From assembly GCA_019058015.1 (NCBI GenBank), contig JAHLWH010000279.1, forward strand, positions 1-39,821: a DNA stretch of 39,821 bases, written 5' to 3'. Shown here one piece after another: positions 1-8,497 of the stretch (positions within the stretch are counted from its first letter, which is position 1; each line of letters opens with the position of its first letter). The notes below the pieces were generated by a model. That model saw only the letters and a list, made by a program, of their open reading frames with translations, searched no databases and was not told the origin of the DNA. This stretch comes from Promethearchaeota archaeon (GTDB lineage Archaea; Asgardarchaeota; Lokiarchaeia; Sigyniarchaeales; SOKP01). The position numbers were made by a program, and so were the translations under genes.

Positions 1-208
1 TGCTTTCCGTGGAGACCACCTCGGTCGTGGTCCAGGCTGCCGTGGTCGCGTTCCAGCGCTTATAAAATATATCAAGATCCGTTCCCGAATCGCCATAATT
101 CGTCTCATCATTCCACGCAATGTGCACGTTTCCGGAACCGTCCACTGCTATTGTTGGAGAATAAGAATCACCAGTGCTTTCCGTGGAGACCACCTCGGTC
201 GTGGTCCA
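1..208. repeat. Direct repeat, 34 bp identical, 174-bp period
   Basis: Bases 1-34 and 175-208 are identical (both begin tgctttccgtggagacc). The offset of 174 bp equals 58 codons, so the repeat is in frame with the secreted repeat protein. Such base-for-base identity points to recent unit amplification or gene conversion. The array probably continues to the left of the window. Confidence 0.9.
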
Positions 209-364
209 ATTCCAAGCAGAAATTTTTAATTCTTCTGAAAAGCTCTCTAAATTTTCAACAATATTATCCTTCAACAAATTGGTGTTATTATAGAGATAAA
301 TAGTTGTGAAGCCACTAAAAAAAATGGTCAACGAGATCAATAAAGCTAATTTATATTGTCTCAT
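1..364 (-). CDS. Secreted repeat protein, N-terminal part (runs off left edge)
   Basis: I translated this by hand; it is absent from the ORF track. The ATG is at 364-362 and the frame stays open to base 1, so the C-terminus is missing. The protein opens with a signal peptide (MRQYKLALLISLTIFFSGF) and a short AT-rich linker. It then enters a repeat of about 58 residues containing TTTEVVSTES, SPTIAVDGSGNVHIAWND and LDIFYKRWN. The 'VDGSGNVHIAW' type of unit is typical of beta-propeller, sialidase-like surface proteins, so an extracellular adhesion or carbohydrate-binding role is possible but not shown. The repeat DNA is much richer in G+C than the signal-peptide DNA and the rest of the window (40 of the first 60 bases are G or C). 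There is no partner gene in view. Confidence 0.75.
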   Translation of the reverse strand, partial: MRQYKLALLISLTIFFSGFTTIYLYNNTNLLKDNIVENLESFSEELKISAWNWTTTEVVSTESTGDSYSPTIAVDGSGNVHIAWNDETNYGDSGTDLDIFYKRWNATTAAWTTTEVVSTES

Positions 365-1164
365 AGATAATTACCCTTATAAAAGATTTTCATTGGGTAT
401 TTAAATATATCCTTTTTTTTTATTTATAAACTTTCTCAAATTAGCATTGTGTTTATTTTTAATTTACTTCTCTATTTTCCACCAAATTTTTGTTTTGTGT
501 TCATATTTTATTTATTTATTAAAAAATAGATGTTTTTACCTCTAATTTGAAAGAATTCTCAAATATTATATTACCTGATTATGAAATTATTAGTAAAATA
601 CAGATCAATTTAAATTTCATATTATCCAAAGATAAAATTTAATTTATCTAGAAATTTGTGGAATATGCGGAGATATTCCTAAGTTTAGACGATTATCAAG
701 GTATAAGTGATATAATATCTTTTTCTCAGAAATATAAATAAGGGTTGAGGGTTTGAGTTAAATTCAAAAGAACTTATCTCGTTTCAAATTTTCTTTAACT
801 TTCTCAAGTATGCTATAAATTAGGAATTGAAATATTATCTTTTAAAAGGTTCATGTAGAAACAAGTGTCGCATAACACTTTTTTAGCTCTTTTAAGAAAT
901 TTCAGCGTACGTTAATAAAATTTATTAGGAAATTTAGATTACCATCACAAGAGATTAAAACTTTATGTTGTTTTGCGAAATTATTTAATTCGTTATAAAT
1001 AATTTCTTTATATAACCATCTGTTTAATATTTTAAAATTAAAAATTTAGCATTAAATTATCTTGAAGAGAGCAATAATATTAAGATTTATCAATGAATAT
1101 TAAAAATATTCAAAATTTACAAATATTAGAGTATTAGAAGTATTTTCATTTTACACTTAATAAC
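365..1164. other. Gene-free stretch with decayed coding remnants
   Basis: About 800 bp without an intact gene. It holds the tail of a decayed reading frame (listed separately at 652-741). A small hairpin at 863-880 (aagtgt, six-base loop, acactt) is followed by a T run and could act as a terminator. A second short open stretch at 891-998 reads FKKFQRTLIKFIRKFRLPS and onward, and faintly resembles the start of a TnpB-type transposase; I do not regard that as established. The 150 bp before the gene at 1165 are very A+T rich and presumably carry its promoter, but no single TATA box stands out. Confidence 0.5.
652..741 (+). pseudogene. 3'-terminal remnant of an unidentified protein gene
   Basis: This frame reads KFVEYAEIFLSLDDYQGISD and on to a TAA at 739-741. 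Upstream in the same frame, from about 560, more protein-like sequence (DYEIISKIQINLNF...) is broken by a TAA (640) and a TAG (649). No start codon is available. The composition looks like a helical or TPR-like protein, but the family is not recognisable. It is one of several 3' gene ends found in the gaps of this window. Confidence 0.45.
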
Positions 1165-2268
1165 ATGAAAAAAATTGGACTAATAATAAATCCAATCGCC
1201 GGGATGGGAGGAAGTGTAGGATTAAAAGGAACAGATGGGGATATTTTTAAAAAAGCTATAAAAATGGGAGCTCAACCAATAACACCAAAAAGACTTAGTG
1301 AATTATTATCTAATTTAGAAAACAAAGAAGATATTTTTTTCCTTGTAGCCCCTGGTAAAATGGGTGCAGATATTGTAGAAAATAAAGAGTTTAAATTTAA
1401 TACTATTGGAGAGATTGGTAACGATACTTCAGCAGAAGATACAAAAAGAATTGCAAAAATGATGTTAGAAGAAAATATTGATTTACTTATTTTTTGTGGA
1501 GGTGACGGAACTGCCAGAGACATCTTTGATGCTATTGGATTGAAAAAGCCCGTTGTTGCTGTCCCATCTGGCGTAAAAATGTTTAGTTCTGTTTTTGCTC
1601 TCAACCCTAGAGCAGCAGCAGAAATGGTAGATGCTTTTGTAAAAGGAACAGATACTCAAGAAAAAGAAGTTCTCGATATTAATGAAGATTCTTTCAGAAA
1701 AGGTATATTAGATTCGAGTTTGTATGGTTATTTAAAGGTTCCAAATGTCAAGCGCTTATTGCAATCAGGAAAAATAGGTTCGAAAATCAATAAGACTGCA
1801 GCGGAAAATAAAGTAGAAATTGCCGATCATGTAATTGAAAACATGAAAAATGATATTTTATATTTATTGGGCCCCGGTACAACTGTTAAAGCAATTACAG
1901 ATTCGTTAAATTTACCTAAGACTCTGCTTGGAATTGATGCTATAAATAATAACAAACGAGTTGGAGAAGATTTAAATGAAGAAGGTATTCTAAGATTACT
2001 TGATAAATATAATAATGTAGAAATAATTGTTTCCCCTATTGGAGGGCAGGGGTTCATTTTTGGAAGAGGAAATAAACAATTAACCCCAAAAATCATTTCA
2101 AAAGTTGGAAAGGAAAACATAAAAATTGTAGCGACAGCAGATAAGATGAAAGGATTAATGTGTTTGAGAGTTGATACGGGTGATATTGAAGTTGATAATA
2201 TGCTAAAAGGTTATACTAAAGTAATTATTGGATATAAAGAAGAACTCATAACGCAAATAGAATGTTAA
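1165..2268 (+). CDS. ATP-NAD kinase / AcoX-like protein (COG3199)
   Basis: A 367-residue protein of the diacylglycerol/NAD-kinase fold. The N-terminus shows the NPIAGMGGSVGLKGTDG signature of COG3199. The nucleotide-binding loop GGDGTARD lies at about residues 112-119, followed by VPSGVKMFSSVFALNP, which is typical of the AcoX/NAD-kinase-like branch. Members are predicted small-molecule or NAD kinases. Some sit in acetoin-catabolism clusters, but no acetoin genes are present here, so the substrate is open. Length is normal for the family. The ATG is clear and an aminotransferase gene follows after 25 bp, suggesting one transcript. Confidence 0.85.
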   Translation: MKKIGLIINPIAGMGGSVGLKGTDGDIFKKAIKMGAQPITPKRLSELLSNLENKEDIFFLVAPGKMGADIVENKEFKFNTIGEIGNDTSAEDTKRIAKMMLEENIDLLIFCGGDGTARDIFDAIGLKKPVVAVPSGVKMFSSVFALNPRAAAEMVDAFVKGTDTQEKEVLDINEDSFRKGILDSSLYGYLKVPNVKRLLQSGKIGSKINKTAAENKVEIADHVIENMKNDILYLLGPGTTVKAITDSLNLPKTLLGIDAINNNKRVGEDLNEEGILRLLDKYNNVEIIVSPIGGQGFIFGRGNKQLTPKIISKVGKENIKIVATADKMKGLMCLRVDTGDIEVDNMLKGYTKVIIGYKEELITQIEC

Positions 2269-2293
2269 ATTTATTATTGAAGGACATTAAAAT

Positions 2294-3268
2294 ATGAGAA
2301 TTAGATTAGATAAAAATGAGATGTTTAAACCCCCTCCAAAAGAAATTATTGACCCTGTAAAGGAAAGTATTGAAAATATAAATCGTTATACTCCCCAAGT
2401 CAAAGTAGAAGAATTAATTGGATTAATCTCTGATTATACAAAAGTTCCTCAAGATTCCATAATTTTAAGTTCAGCTTCAGATATATTGATAAAAGAATTC
2501 ATTTATCTTTTTGCAAGAAATCGGCAGATAATTATTGCAGACCCAACATTCATTTTAATCACAAATACTGTTCAAAAAACCTCTTCACCATTATTAAAAA
2601 TCAGATTAAGAGAACCCGAATTTAAGATTTCTTTAGAACAATTTGGTGATGAAATTAGTAAACCAACTTTGATAGTGTTTGATAATCCTAATAATCCCAC
2701 TGGAAGTCTGCTATTAAATAAAAAAGACGTTAAGACTGTTTTGGAAAATGAAAATGTGATATTTCTAATCGATGAGGCATATTTCGAATTTTCAAAGATA
2801 TCTTATGTAAATTTCTTGATTGATTTTCCTAACTTAGCCATTGTAAGGACATTAAGTAAATCTTTTGGTTTAGCGGGTTCTGGAATTGGGTATATACTTT
2901 GCGGAGATGTTATAAAAAGGAAATTTATTGGTTTAGAAATTATGCTACCTTATCCTAGTGTCGTAGCTGCTATTAATGCATTACATAATTTGGATTACAT
3001 GAAAAAAAATATTAAAGAAATTGAAAAAGAAAAAAAAAGAATAATAACTTCAGTTTCAAAAATGGGAATTACAGTTTTTCCGAGTTATACCAATTTTATT
3101 TTAATGAAAACTGGTATTGAAAATATTACTCAAAAGTTATTAAAACAAGGAATTTATGTTCACGACGTATCTGAGCAATTAAGTTCAGAATACATAAGAG
3201 TTACAATAGGAACTGAAAAAGAAAATGATTATTTTATAAGTTATCTTGAACAATTAACTAAATCTTAA
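2294..3268 (+). CDS. PLP-dependent aminotransferase, HisC/CobD-like (class I/II)
   Basis: A 324-residue fold-type I aminotransferase. Visible landmarks are DNPNNPTGS (PLP-contacting Asn), IDEAYFEF (Asp for the pyridine nitrogen), the Schiff-base lysine in RTLSKSFGLAG, and the C-terminal substrate arginine in EYIRVTIG. Overall it resembles histidinol-phosphate aminotransferase and threonine-phosphate decarboxylase. It is slightly shorter than typical HisC (about 350 residues). No other histidine or cobalamin biosynthesis gene is nearby, so the substrate is uncertain. A GAAGGA Shine-Dalgarno-like site lies just upstream of the ATG. It is probably co-transcribed with the COG3199 gene. Confidence 0.8.
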   Translation: MRIRLDKNEMFKPPPKEIIDPVKESIENINRYTPQVKVEELIGLISDYTKVPQDSIILSSASDILIKEFIYLFARNRQIIIADPTFILITNTVQKTSSPLLKIRLREPEFKISLEQFGDEISKPTLIVFDNPNNPTGSLLLNKKDVKTVLENENVIFLIDEAYFEFSKISYVNFLIDFPNLAIVRTLSKSFGLAGSGIGYILCGDVIKRKFIGLEIMLPYPSVVAAINALHNLDYMKKNIKEIEKEKKRIITSVSKMGITVFPSYTNFILMKTGIENITQKLLKQGIYVHDVSEQLSSEYIRVTIGTEKENDYFISYLEQLTKS

Positions 3269-3407
3269 TTGAATTGTTTGTTTATTTATTTTTATCTTAA
3301 TCATTTTAAATGTTTTTTTTTCATAATTTTTTTAAAATATATTTTTTAAGACTCTAATCAAATTACTAATTATTAAAAATAAAAATAAATTTTTAGTGAA
3401 AAAAAAT

Positions 3408-4229
3408 ATGGTTAAAGAAATAAATGTTGTTGCAGTAATAGGAGCTGGGTTTATGGGGGATCAGATTATACGAAAAACAGCATTAAAAGATTATACTGTA
3501 CGTTTTTATGATGTGAATCCTAAAGGATGTGAAAAATTAGCAAATTCATTAACAAGAAAGAAAAAACGTAATCAAATAGAAGGAGAAGTTACTTTTCACG
3601 AAAAGCTTAATGAAGCTGTAGCAGACGCAGATCTTATCATTGAAGCAGTACCTGAAAAGTTAGAATTAAAAAAGGACATATTTTCACAAATTGATAAAAC
3701 ATCTCCACCTAATGCAATAATTGCTACTAATAGCTCATCGATTGCAGTTTCAAGGATTGAGAATGCTGTTGAAAGAAAGGATAAAGTATTAAATATTCAC
3801 TTTTATAACTTAACTTCAATCCCAATGGCGGATATAATGAAAGGTTCTAAAACAAGCGATGATACTTTCGAAAAAGGAAAAAAATGGCTTGAGAGTATAG
3901 AAATTACACCTCTTATTGTAAAAAAAGAATGTTTTGGTTTTGTATTTAATAGAGTGTGGAGAGCCGTAAAAAAAGAATGTTTGGAAATATGGGCAGGGGG
4001 ATATGCAGATATTGAAGAAGTAGATAAAGCATGGAAAATATATACTAAAATGGGAGTGGGCCCTTTTAAAATAATGGATGCTATTGGACTTGATGTTGTC
4101 TATGATATAGAAATGTCTTACTATAAAGAAAGCGGAGATCCTAGAGACAAACCACCACAACTTCTTAAGGAAAAGGTTGAAAGGGGTGAATTAGGATTAA
4201 AAACTCAAAAAGGTTTTTATTCCTATTGA
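3408..4229 (+). CDS. 3-hydroxyacyl-CoA dehydrogenase
   Basis: NAD-dependent oxidation of 3-hydroxyacyl-CoA to 3-oxoacyl-CoA, as in beta-oxidation or butyrate/4-hydroxybutyrate routes. The Rossmann motif VAVIGAGFMGDQI is at the N-terminus. NSSSIAVS and the catalytic histidine region NIHFYN follow, then the C-terminal 3HCDH domain (GFVFNRVWRAVKKECLEIW...) ending GLKTQKGFYSY. I prefer the ATG at 3408 over the track's GTG at 3396, because MVKEINVVAV fits the family start. The usual catalytic Glu after the His region appears as Asp (MADIM) with a one-residue gap, so activity should not be assumed. The gene stands alone between A+T-rich gaps. It could work with the 4-hydroxybutyryl-CoA dehydratase at 31808, since crotonyl-CoA leads to 3-hydroxybutyryl-CoA. 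Confidence 0.85.
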   Translation: MVKEINVVAVIGAGFMGDQIIRKTALKDYTVRFYDVNPKGCEKLANSLTRKKKRNQIEGEVTFHEKLNEAVADADLIIEAVPEKLELKKDIFSQIDKTSPPNAIIATNSSSIAVSRIENAVERKDKVLNIHFYNLTSIPMADIMKGSKTSDDTFEKGKKWLESIEITPLIVKKECFGFVFNRVWRAVKKECLEIWAGGYADIEEVDKAWKIYTKMGVGPFKIMDAIGLDVVYDIEMSYYKESGDPRDKPPQLLKEKVERGELGLKTQKGFYSY

Positions 4230-4361
4230 AAAAAAAACATTTATCTGATAATAAAATAGACATTGATAATAATAAAGATTTAATAGAAATTTATTTATGA
4301 ATAATTGGAAGAAATTTAATTGTATTAATAAATTTTAATCTTTTTAACTTCAGAATTGATA

Positions 4362-5456
4362 ATGGAAACTACTCATAAAATATTTTTTAAAAATTCTTCT
4401 GATATGCGCGAAGTAGAATCAGACACAGTAGATTTATTAATAACTTCTCCACCTTATCCCATGATAGAAATGTGGGATTCATTATTTTCATCCTTAAATG
4501 AAGAGATAGGAAAAGCATTAAAAGAAGAGAAGGGTAAAAAAGCATTTAACTTAATGCATTATGAATTAGATAAAGTTTGGAAAGAAACTGTAAGAGTTTT
4601 AAAATTAGGAGGGATCGCTTGTATAAATATTGGAGATGCAACAAGAACAATAAATAAAAATTTTCAACTATTTCCTAATCATGTTAAAATAGCCAATTTT
4701 TTTCAAGAAAATGGATTTATTGAGTTACCTTGCATTCTGTGGAAAAAACCTACAAATAGTCCTACAAAATTTTTAGGATCTGGAATGCTACCCCCTAACG
4801 CTTATGTCACTCTCGAACATGAATATATTTTATTGTTTAGAAAAGGGGAAAATAAAAGAAAAATACCACCTAAGTCAGAATATAGATCTAAAAGTGCCTA
4901 TTTTTGGGAAGAAAGGAATAAATGGTTTTCGGATGTATGGGTAGATATTAGAGGGGCATCTCAAAGTTTAAATAATGATAATAATAAGAAAAAATTACGA
5001 AAACGATCAGCAGCATTTCCAATAGAACTTCCATATAGATTGATTAATATGTTTTCTATTTATGGTGACATTATTTTAGATCCATTTTGGGGAACTGGAA
5101 CAACTTCATTGGCTGCCATGATTTCAGCAAGAAACTCAATAGGGTATGAGATTGACTCAGAATTTATGGTATCATTTAAAAAAAGTATTAGGAAAATTAA
5201 AAAATTAGCTGATTTAATTAATGAGAAAAGATTGCTACAACATGTTGAGTTTATTAAAAGATATAAGAAGCAAGATAAAGATGTTAAATATAAAGCAATT
5301 AACTATAAATTTCCATTAATTACAAAACAAGAGATAGGTATATTGTTGTATTCGATAAAGAAATATAGTGAGATAAATAATGAATTTCACGTTGATTACG
5401 AAAAATTTGAATTTGAACCAAAAAGAAAACTTGTTCAATCACGTCTGATACCCTAA
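4362..5456 (+). CDS. DNA methyltransferase, N4-cytosine/N6-adenine beta class
   Basis: Motif IV TSPPYPM lies near residue 30, and the AdoMet motif I region LDPFWGTGTTSLAAM is towards the C-terminal half. This order (IV before I) defines the beta class. SPPY, rather than DPPY or NPPY, favours N4-methylcytosine, though it does not prove it. The middle region (about residues 120-210) is probably the target-recognition part. I start at ATG 4362; the track's TTG lies two codons upstream. No restriction endonuclease, specificity subunit or mismatch-repair gene is adjacent, so it appears to be an orphan regulatory or protective methylase. About 90 C-terminal residues after motif I are rich in lysine and have no recognised domain. 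Confidence 0.85.
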   Translation: METTHKIFFKNSSDMREVESDTVDLLITSPPYPMIEMWDSLFSSLNEEIGKALKEEKGKKAFNLMHYELDKVWKETVRVLKLGGIACINIGDATRTINKNFQLFPNHVKIANFFQENGFIELPCILWKKPTNSPTKFLGSGMLPPNAYVTLEHEYILLFRKGENKRKIPPKSEYRSKSAYFWEERNKWFSDVWVDIRGASQSLNNDNNKKKLRKRSAAFPIELPYRLINMFSIYGDIILDPFWGTGTTSLAAMISARNSIGYEIDSEFMVSFKKSIRKIKKLADLINEKRLLQHVEFIKRYKKQDKDVKYKAINYKFPLITKQEIGILLYSIKKYSEINNEFHVDYEKFEFEPKRKLVQSRLIP

Positions 5457-5553
5457 AGTGTTGTTATTATTAAAAAAAGAATTTAAAATGTCAAACCTTT
5501 TTATTGAAGGCAATCTATTTAATTAATAACGATTTTTAAGAAAGTGGATTATT

Positions 5554-6657
5554 ATGGCAGATAATATTGAATATATCGACGCAGTCACACTCAAGAATTT
5601 TATGAAAGATGTATTTATTGGGTTAGGGGTTCCAGAAGAAGATGCAGAAATTTGTGCAGATGTGTTGATAACATCTGATTTAAGAGGAATTGAATCACAT
5701 GGAATTCAAAGAATGAAGATGTATTATGACCGTGTAAAAGCGGGTATTTATAATCCAAAAACGGAGTTTAAAATTATTAAAGATGGACCTACAACAGCTC
5801 TTATAGATGGAGGAGTGGGAATGGGCCATGTTATTGCTTTTAACGCAATGAAATTAGCCATAGAAAAGGCTAAAAAATATGGACTTGGAGCAGTTGCAGT
5901 TAGAAATTCAACCCATTTTGGAATCGCCGGATATTATTCTCTAATGGCAATAAAAGAAGGCATGATTGGAATTGCCGTTACAAATGCTAGACCTTCAATT
6001 CCCCCAACCTTTGGAGTAGAACCATTGTTAGGTACAAATCCATTAACTGCTGGCGCACCAACTGATGAAGAATTTCCATTCCTTATTGATTGCGCAACTT
6101 CAATCATTCAAAGAGGTAAAGTAGAGGTATATGATAGAATTAAAAAACCACTTCCAGAAGGTGTGGTGATTAATAATGAAGGGAAATCTGAAACAGATGC
6201 AAATAAAGTCTTAAAAGATTTAGCAAATAAAACTGTAGCTTTATTGCCCTTAGGTGGAAAAGGAGAAGAAACTAGTGGATACAAGGGATATGGATATGCA
6301 ACATTAGTAGAAATACTCTCAGCTGCACTACAGGATGGAATTTATTTAAGAGACACAATTGGAATCGAAGAAGGTGGAAAAACTTATTTAAAAGTCGGAC
6401 ATTTCTTTTTAGCAATTAATATCGAAAATTTTATTCCTTTAAAAACTTTCAATAAAACCGCTGGAAATATTATGAGGGGGTTAAGGAGTGCAAAAAAGGT
6501 TCCGGGACAAGAGAGAATTTATACAGCGGGAGAAAAAGAATTTGAAGCTGAAAAGGAGAGAGTTAAAGTAGGGATTCCAATTAATGAAAGTATTCAACGA
6601 GATATTAAAATAATGCAAAAAGAAATAGGTTTAAATCAATATAAATTTCCATTCTAA
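5554..6657 (+). CDS. Malate/L-lactate dehydrogenase family protein (LDH2/YlbC type)
   Basis: A 367-residue NAD(P)-dependent 2-hydroxyacid dehydrogenase of the LDH2/MDH2 family, unrelated to classical lactate dehydrogenase. Diagnostic segments are DLRGIESHGIQRM, the NSTHFGIAGYYSLMA helix, LLGTNPLTAGAPT and GYKGYGYATLVEILSAAL near the C-terminus. Family members oxidise malate, L-lactate, sulfolactate or ureidoglycolate, and sequence alone does not decide which. The Lar cofactor operon and the GlcD/GlcF pair farther right make lactate a reasonable guess. The ATG directly follows a box (tttttaagaaagtggattatt) similar to one shared by the MFS and PHP genes, and the transcript is probably leaderless or nearly so. 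Confidence 0.88.
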   Translation: MADNIEYIDAVTLKNFMKDVFIGLGVPEEDAEICADVLITSDLRGIESHGIQRMKMYYDRVKAGIYNPKTEFKIIKDGPTTALIDGGVGMGHVIAFNAMKLAIEKAKKYGLGAVAVRNSTHFGIAGYYSLMAIKEGMIGIAVTNARPSIPPTFGVEPLLGTNPLTAGAPTDEEFPFLIDCATSIIQRGKVEVYDRIKKPLPEGVVINNEGKSETDANKVLKDLANKTVALLPLGGKGEETSGYKGYGYATLVEILSAALQDGIYLRDTIGIEEGGKTYLKVGHFFLAINIENFIPLKTFNKTAGNIMRGLRSAKKVPGQERIYTAGEKEFEAEKERVKVGIPINESIQRDIKIMQKEIGLNQYKFPF

Positions 6658-6689
6658 ATTAATTTATAAAATCTTTTTATAAAATCTTT

Positions 6690-8129
6690 TTAAAAAATAA
6701 TTCCGTCCGTTCGTCCGCTTAGAGGCTCAGAATGGAGAATAATAACATGGAGATTTTCAATTTTAATATTTTTTCGGATTTTTTGTTCTATATTCGTAAG
6801 ATAACCGTGAACAAGAGAAATATTCAACGATCCTTCAAAAAATATATGTAATTCAAGTATATAATTTTCACCAGTGGTAAAAAATTCAAATCCATGATAA
6901 CCTTTGACGTATGGACAATCTTTTAAAATAGATTCGATCAATTCTTTTATTTCCTGTATTTTCTGAGGGTTTACCTCTAACTCTGCAATTTGAATAAAAG
7001 AATATTGTCTAACCAGAGGTTTAGCTTCAATATGGGTTGTAATTCTAGTCAAAAATGGTGCCCGATTTTTTAAAACTTTTTCAAATTCTGAAGATGTTTC
7101 ATGAGCTTTATTGAGATTAAGTTTATCATCAACAACTAATGTCATGGAAAGATAATTTTTATCTTTTAAAGTAAAAAGGGCATAATCTTTAACATCGATG
7201 ATACCAGGAAATTCTAAGATCATTGAAGATATTAAGTTAATGATATTCTCGATTAATGATCCTTCCCCAGCAACGGGATTCATCTCAATGATACATTTCA
7301 AATCGTAATTAGGAAAAAATTTTTTAGCCATTTCATTAATAGCTATATTTATTTCATGGGCGTGGATAAGGGAAATATGATCTTCTACTAATAGACCAAC
7401 TTCTAAAAATAATTCCTTACCGATTGAACGTATGCGTAAATCTTCAACAGCATTGATATGCTCTAAATTAAAAATTTTTAGGCGTATTTCTTCTATATCT
7501 TGGTAATTAAATGGATTTGTATCTGAAATCTCTTTTATACTCTTCTTGGATAATTTCAGAGCACTTAAAATAATCCAGAGAGAAAGAGCGATACTGAATA
7601 ATGGATCAGTAAATAAGATACCAAATATCACAAATAAAAAATTTACCAATACAAAAATTGAACGTATTGAGTCTTGGAACAAGTTTAATCCCTGAATCTC
7701 CAAAATAAGACTCATACGACGTCTACCCTGCCAGATGAGAATTCGAGAAAATATTAAATTCACTGAGAAAGAAATGATTGTTATAATTAAACCTATATCT
7801 GGATTAGAAGGCAAAAAAGTTTCCTCAATAAAGATTTGAATTGTGAAAAAGATCAATAAACCATATAAATTTATTAAGATGATACCTTGAAGTAATGCTC
7901 CAATTGGCTCAATTTTAGCATGTCCATACATATGTTCGTAATCAGGAGGTTTTGAACTACGGAATAAACAATAAATCGTCAAAGAAACAAACCCTATATC
8001 CGTTATTGTATCCAATGTTTCGGATAATAAAGCTAAACTATTTGTTAGAATCACTCCAGATATTTTTAATGTAGATTGAAATAAAATAATAATAAGTGAA
8101 GCAAATCCAAACTTAATTTTAATCTCCAT
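6690..8129 (-). CDS. CDF-family cation efflux transporter with extended C-terminal tail
   Basis: The first 195 residues form the cation-diffusion-facilitator membrane domain of about six helices. TM2 carries DTITD (D40/D44), the loop has PPDYEHMYGHAKIEP (the usual HPYGHGKAE region), and TM5 has NLFQD (N149/D153). The metal site is therefore D,D/N,D rather than the Zn-type H,D/H,D, and it might favour Mn, Fe or another metal. The remaining 280 residues seem to contain three ZT-dimer-like domains (starting near 195, 290 and 390), each with the alternating strand-helix pattern and an H-E/H-Y-type helix. Typical CDF proteins of about 300 residues have one. Location is the cytoplasmic membrane. 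It is convergent with the LDH2 gene. Confidence 0.82.
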   Translation of the reverse strand: MEIKIKFGFASLIIILFQSTLKISGVILTNSLALLSETLDTITDIGFVSLTIYCLFRSSKPPDYEHMYGHAKIEPIGALLQGIILINLYGLLIFFTIQIFIEETFLPSNPDIGLIITIISFSVNLIFSRILIWQGRRRMSLILEIQGLNLFQDSIRSIFVLVNFLFVIFGILFTDPLFSIALSLWIILSALKLSKKSIKEISDTNPFNYQDIEEIRLKIFNLEHINAVEDLRIRSIGKELFLEVGLLVEDHISLIHAHEINIAINEMAKKFFPNYDLKCIIEMNPVAGEGSLIENIINLISSMILEFPGIIDVKDYALFTLKDKNYLSMTLVVDDKLNLNKAHETSSEFEKVLKNRAPFLTRITTHIEAKPLVRQYSFIQIAELEVNPQKIQEIKELIESILKDCPYVKGYHGFEFFTTGENYILELHIFFEGSLNISLVHGYLTNIEQKIRKNIKIENLHVIILHSEPLSGRTDGIIF

Positions 8130-8278
8130 ATAAGCTTATAGAATTAATTACTTATTTTAATCTAATCTATTCTCCTAAAACCGTCTTTATAATTTTGAAA
8201 TTTTATTCCTAAATTTTCATGCAAAGTAATATTGAGATGATATACCTCTTTTTGAATTAAAGTTGTTCAAACCAAGTT

Positions 8279-8440
8279 ATGGTTGAACCAGTTAAGATTG
8301 TTGAGGATGATATCTCGAAGGATTTAGATCATGCAATTGCTTCGAATATATTCAAGAAATTATATCAAGCAATAAAAGAAAATGATGAAGAGACTATTTG
8401 GAATCTCTCTAAAATCATAACGAGATATCGGTTTAGATAA
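8279..8440 (+). CDS. Small hypothetical protein, 53 aa
   Basis: This ORF is too short for the track. It has a clean ATG at 8279, 53 codons and a TAA. It reads MVEPVKIVEDDISKDLDHAI and continues with an amphipathic helix (IFKKLYQAIKENDEETIWNL) and a basic end (ITRYRFR). Composition and reading frame look protein-like, with balanced acidic and basic residues. It lies divergent from the CDF gene and convergent with larC, so the two share an A+T-rich gap of about 150 bp for promoters. No family is recognised. Confidence 0.5.
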   Translation: MVEPVKIVEDDISKDLDHAIASNIFKKLYQAIKENDEETIWNLSKIITRYRFR

Positions 8441-8497
8441 AAAGAAATTTAAGTAAATATCTAATTCATAAAGTCCAACAAGAAGAGGAAGCAGAGA

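Noticed and set aside
863-880. Hairpin aagtgt/acactt plus T run as a defined terminator
   Set aside because: The stem is only six pairs in very A+T-rich DNA and no intact gene ends just upstream; it is mentioned only within the gap entry.
891-998. TnpB-like N-terminus (FIRKFRLPSQEIK...)
   Set aside because: Only about 35 codons, resemblance rests on a few residues, and no downstream transposase sequence is present.
1272-2120. Minus-strand ORFs inside the COG3199 gene, and similar antisense ORFs in mtnA, larB, sulfatase, MFS and ATPase genes
   Set aside because: They lie fully within strongly supported genes on the other strand and show no family features.
5554-6657. Calling the LDH2-type enzyme specifically L-lactate or malate dehydrogenase
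   Set aside because: Family members differ widely in substrate and no specificity residue can be judged reliably by eye.
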